DNA of 64,000 nucleotides from Cinclus cinclus. Taxonomy: Eukaryota; Chordata; Aves; Passeriformes; Cinclidae. The notes under the pieces were generated by a model. It was given only the letters and a program-made list of their open reading frames with translations. It was not told where the DNA came from and did not search any database. Positions 62,392 to 64,000 of this stretch are shown here, piece after piece (positions within the stretch are counted from its first letter, which is position 1; each line of letters begins with the position of its first letter). The stretch spans positions 107,998,181 through 108,062,180 of the forward strand of contig NC_085047.1 of assembly GCF_963662255.1 (NCBI RefSeq), in the 5' to 3' direction. The position numbers and the translations under genes were made by a program.

Positions 62392-63040
62392 AGAGACAAG
62401 GAGAAACAGGAGTGGGTCCAGGTGCAGCTCCAGGATGGTCAGGGCAGGAGCAGAAGTCCTGTGAGGAACAGCTGGGGGAGTCAGACTTGCTTAGCCCAGG
62501 GAAGGCTCCAAAACCAGCAAGAGACTCATTCAAAATGGCAAAATAAACAGAACCATGTCCATCATGTGATGAATTCACATTGCTATGCTCGAACACGTGT
62601 GGCAGGCACACTATTGCATAACTATCACTTACAAATACTAAGGTCTCAAATCCTATTTCAGTTTGAAACATATGGGAATTATCTGTCATTTTTTTGCATG
62701 TTTGTCATAGGCAATTATAACAGTCTCTCAAGGCCAATGTGTTCAGAGTTTATGAGGGGTTCTCAGCTACAACATGTAGGGGAAAAATATGCTAAAATTA
62801 TTTCTCTGGATGATTTATAATTGGTTTGTAGAATCTATTCTGCACAGAAGTAGTTTTAAACAACTCATTTGTGTACTACAAATAGAAAAGATAAACACTT
62901 CTTGCATCTATACAAGATAATCTTTCAGGTACAAAACAATCTGATCTCAGATAAACTGCAGGAGCAGTGCCATATGTTTGCAGTTAACCAGAATGCTGGC
63001 TAAGCTCTACCTGAATTATTAGCTTTAACTACCAAGATAA
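62392..63040. other. Gene-free stretch, nothing recognised
   Basis: Flank of the LTR-type fragment, with no matching second LTR within reach and no internal retroviral sequence recognised. Confidence 0.55.
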
Positions 63041-63415
63041 AAAAACAACTAAACAAACAAACAAACAAACAAACAAAAACAACAAAAACCAAAACCAACC
63101 AAAACAAAAAAACCAAACAAAAAAACAAATAAAAACAAACACACAAACAAACAAAACCAAACCCCCAAAAAACAAATTTAAAAAACACATCAAAAAAAAA
63201 AACAAACCAAGAAAATCAAAATGCAACACTATTTAAAAACCCAAATGAAACCTCAAAGCAAATCAAAGGCACCCAATCCCTCCCCTCCATTCAAAAACCT
63301 CAAACAAACCAACCAAACAAGAAAAAACTCAACATACAACACTCCTACCCCTCAAGAACCAACAAAAAAGCCCACATCAACAAAACCTTTCCTTTAAAAA
63401 TCCTTACTACTTTCA
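63041..63415 (+). repeat. Long A/C-rich tract with (AAAC)n core
   Basis: For about 370 bases the plus strand is dominated by A and C and nearly free of G. A regular (AAAC)n run at 63051-63076 grades into irregular CAAA, CCAAA and CCCAAAAA words and later into mixed A/C-rich sequence with some T. The minus-strand frames here (62 and 66 codons of F, V, L, C and W) are composition artefacts. The tract is longer and less regular than a plain microsatellite, as if an original tetramer array had spread and decayed. Confidence 0.9.
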
Positions 63416-64000
63416 AGGGTAAAAATCCTACAAGCCTAGTCTTATGTGGCACTTGGCCACCTGGAATTTCAGGTCTACCAGAAGTGAAAATTATTTCAAG
63501 ACCTCAAGATCTGAACTCAATTTCAGTTCTAAAAATAAGGAATTGGTCCAGATTCAGAATAGATCTAACATAGACCCTTATTGAGCCTGAACTAGTTTGC
63601 TCAGAACTAAAATGAATTAATATGACAGCTTTAGTTTGCTATCATATTTGTCTGAAAAGCACTTTGCAAGTTTGCCTGGAATCCTGTCAGAGATGGTACA
63701 GAATTCCTGAATGGCAGAGGGTATTTCTTCATAATAAGAGCTTTTTCAGAGCATAAATACAAATAGATACCTATGTCTTCAACCTAATAAACTCGCTAAG
63801 TTAGTGCTTAGTAGAGCAGCCAAATTTCATGATTGAAAGCAAATTATTTTCTTTCACTCAGTTTATCACAGAATGATTAAAAACCTTAAACAGCTTCAAG
63901 GTATGACACAATTATTTCCCTGGAAAATACTTGGGCTTCAAGTTTGAACACTTCTCCACATAAATAGCTATGTATATGAAAAATTCCACTCAACCTTGAA
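63416..64000. other. Gene-free end of window, nothing recognised
   Basis: AT-rich unique-looking sequence without open frames or repeats that I can name. Confidence 0.55.

Noticed and set aside
63000..63229. Minus-strand open frames of 62 and 66 codons rich in F, V, L, C and W, looking like membrane peptides
   Set aside because: They are the translation of an A/C-rich low-complexity tract in the other strand.

Overview
The window reads as non-coding vertebrate nuclear DNA, most probably from a passerine bird. It is AT-rich and has no open reading frame that I can tie to a protein family, no rRNA, no functional tRNA and no operon-like layout. What it does contain are bird repeats. These are at least seven fragments of CR1 LINEs of different ages, one tRNA-Ile-headed SINE with a CR1-like tail that matches the TguSINE1 design known from passerines, and one fragment of a dispersed avian LTR-type repeat. 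Family assignments come from reading the sequence against remembered family features, not from a database search.

Layout. 1-11 kb: unique-looking DNA with a G/T-rich tract and one weak exon candidate (159-295). 11.0-12.1 kb: a 25-bp tandem repeat, an A-rich microsatellite and a minus-strand CR1 3' end. 12.1-18.2 kb: nothing recognised except an A/C tract followed by two small hairpins. 18.2-19.5 kb: the longest CR1 copy (plus strand, about 1.27 kb, internally deleted). 19.5-38.5 kb: mostly unrecognised, with a (GT)10 run, an exon candidate at 27.2 kb, a 16-bp G-rich minisatellite at 28.0 kb and a doubtful CR1 remnant at 34.3 kb. 38.5-40.2 kb: a cluster of old, decayed CR1 pieces of the type shared with turtles and crocodilians. 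46.4-46.7 kb: a CR1 3' end carrying a (GATTA)8 microsatellite. 53.1-53.7 kb: a minus-strand CR1 3' end. 56.1-56.6 kb: a plus-strand CR1 3' end running into an A-rich tract. 59.4-59.5 kb: the SINE. 61.7-62.4 kb: the LTR fragment, minus strand. 63.0-63.4 kb: a long tract with almost no G on the plus strand.

Nothing here acts as a gene set. The window is best taken as part of a large intron or an intergenic desert, and which one cannot be decided from the window alone. I found no convincing new biological system. The most useful observations are the SINE as a lineage marker, the stacked ancient CR1 copies, the microsatellite that seems to have grown from a CR1-internal motif, and two splice-signal-bounded exon candidates that RNA evidence could settle.
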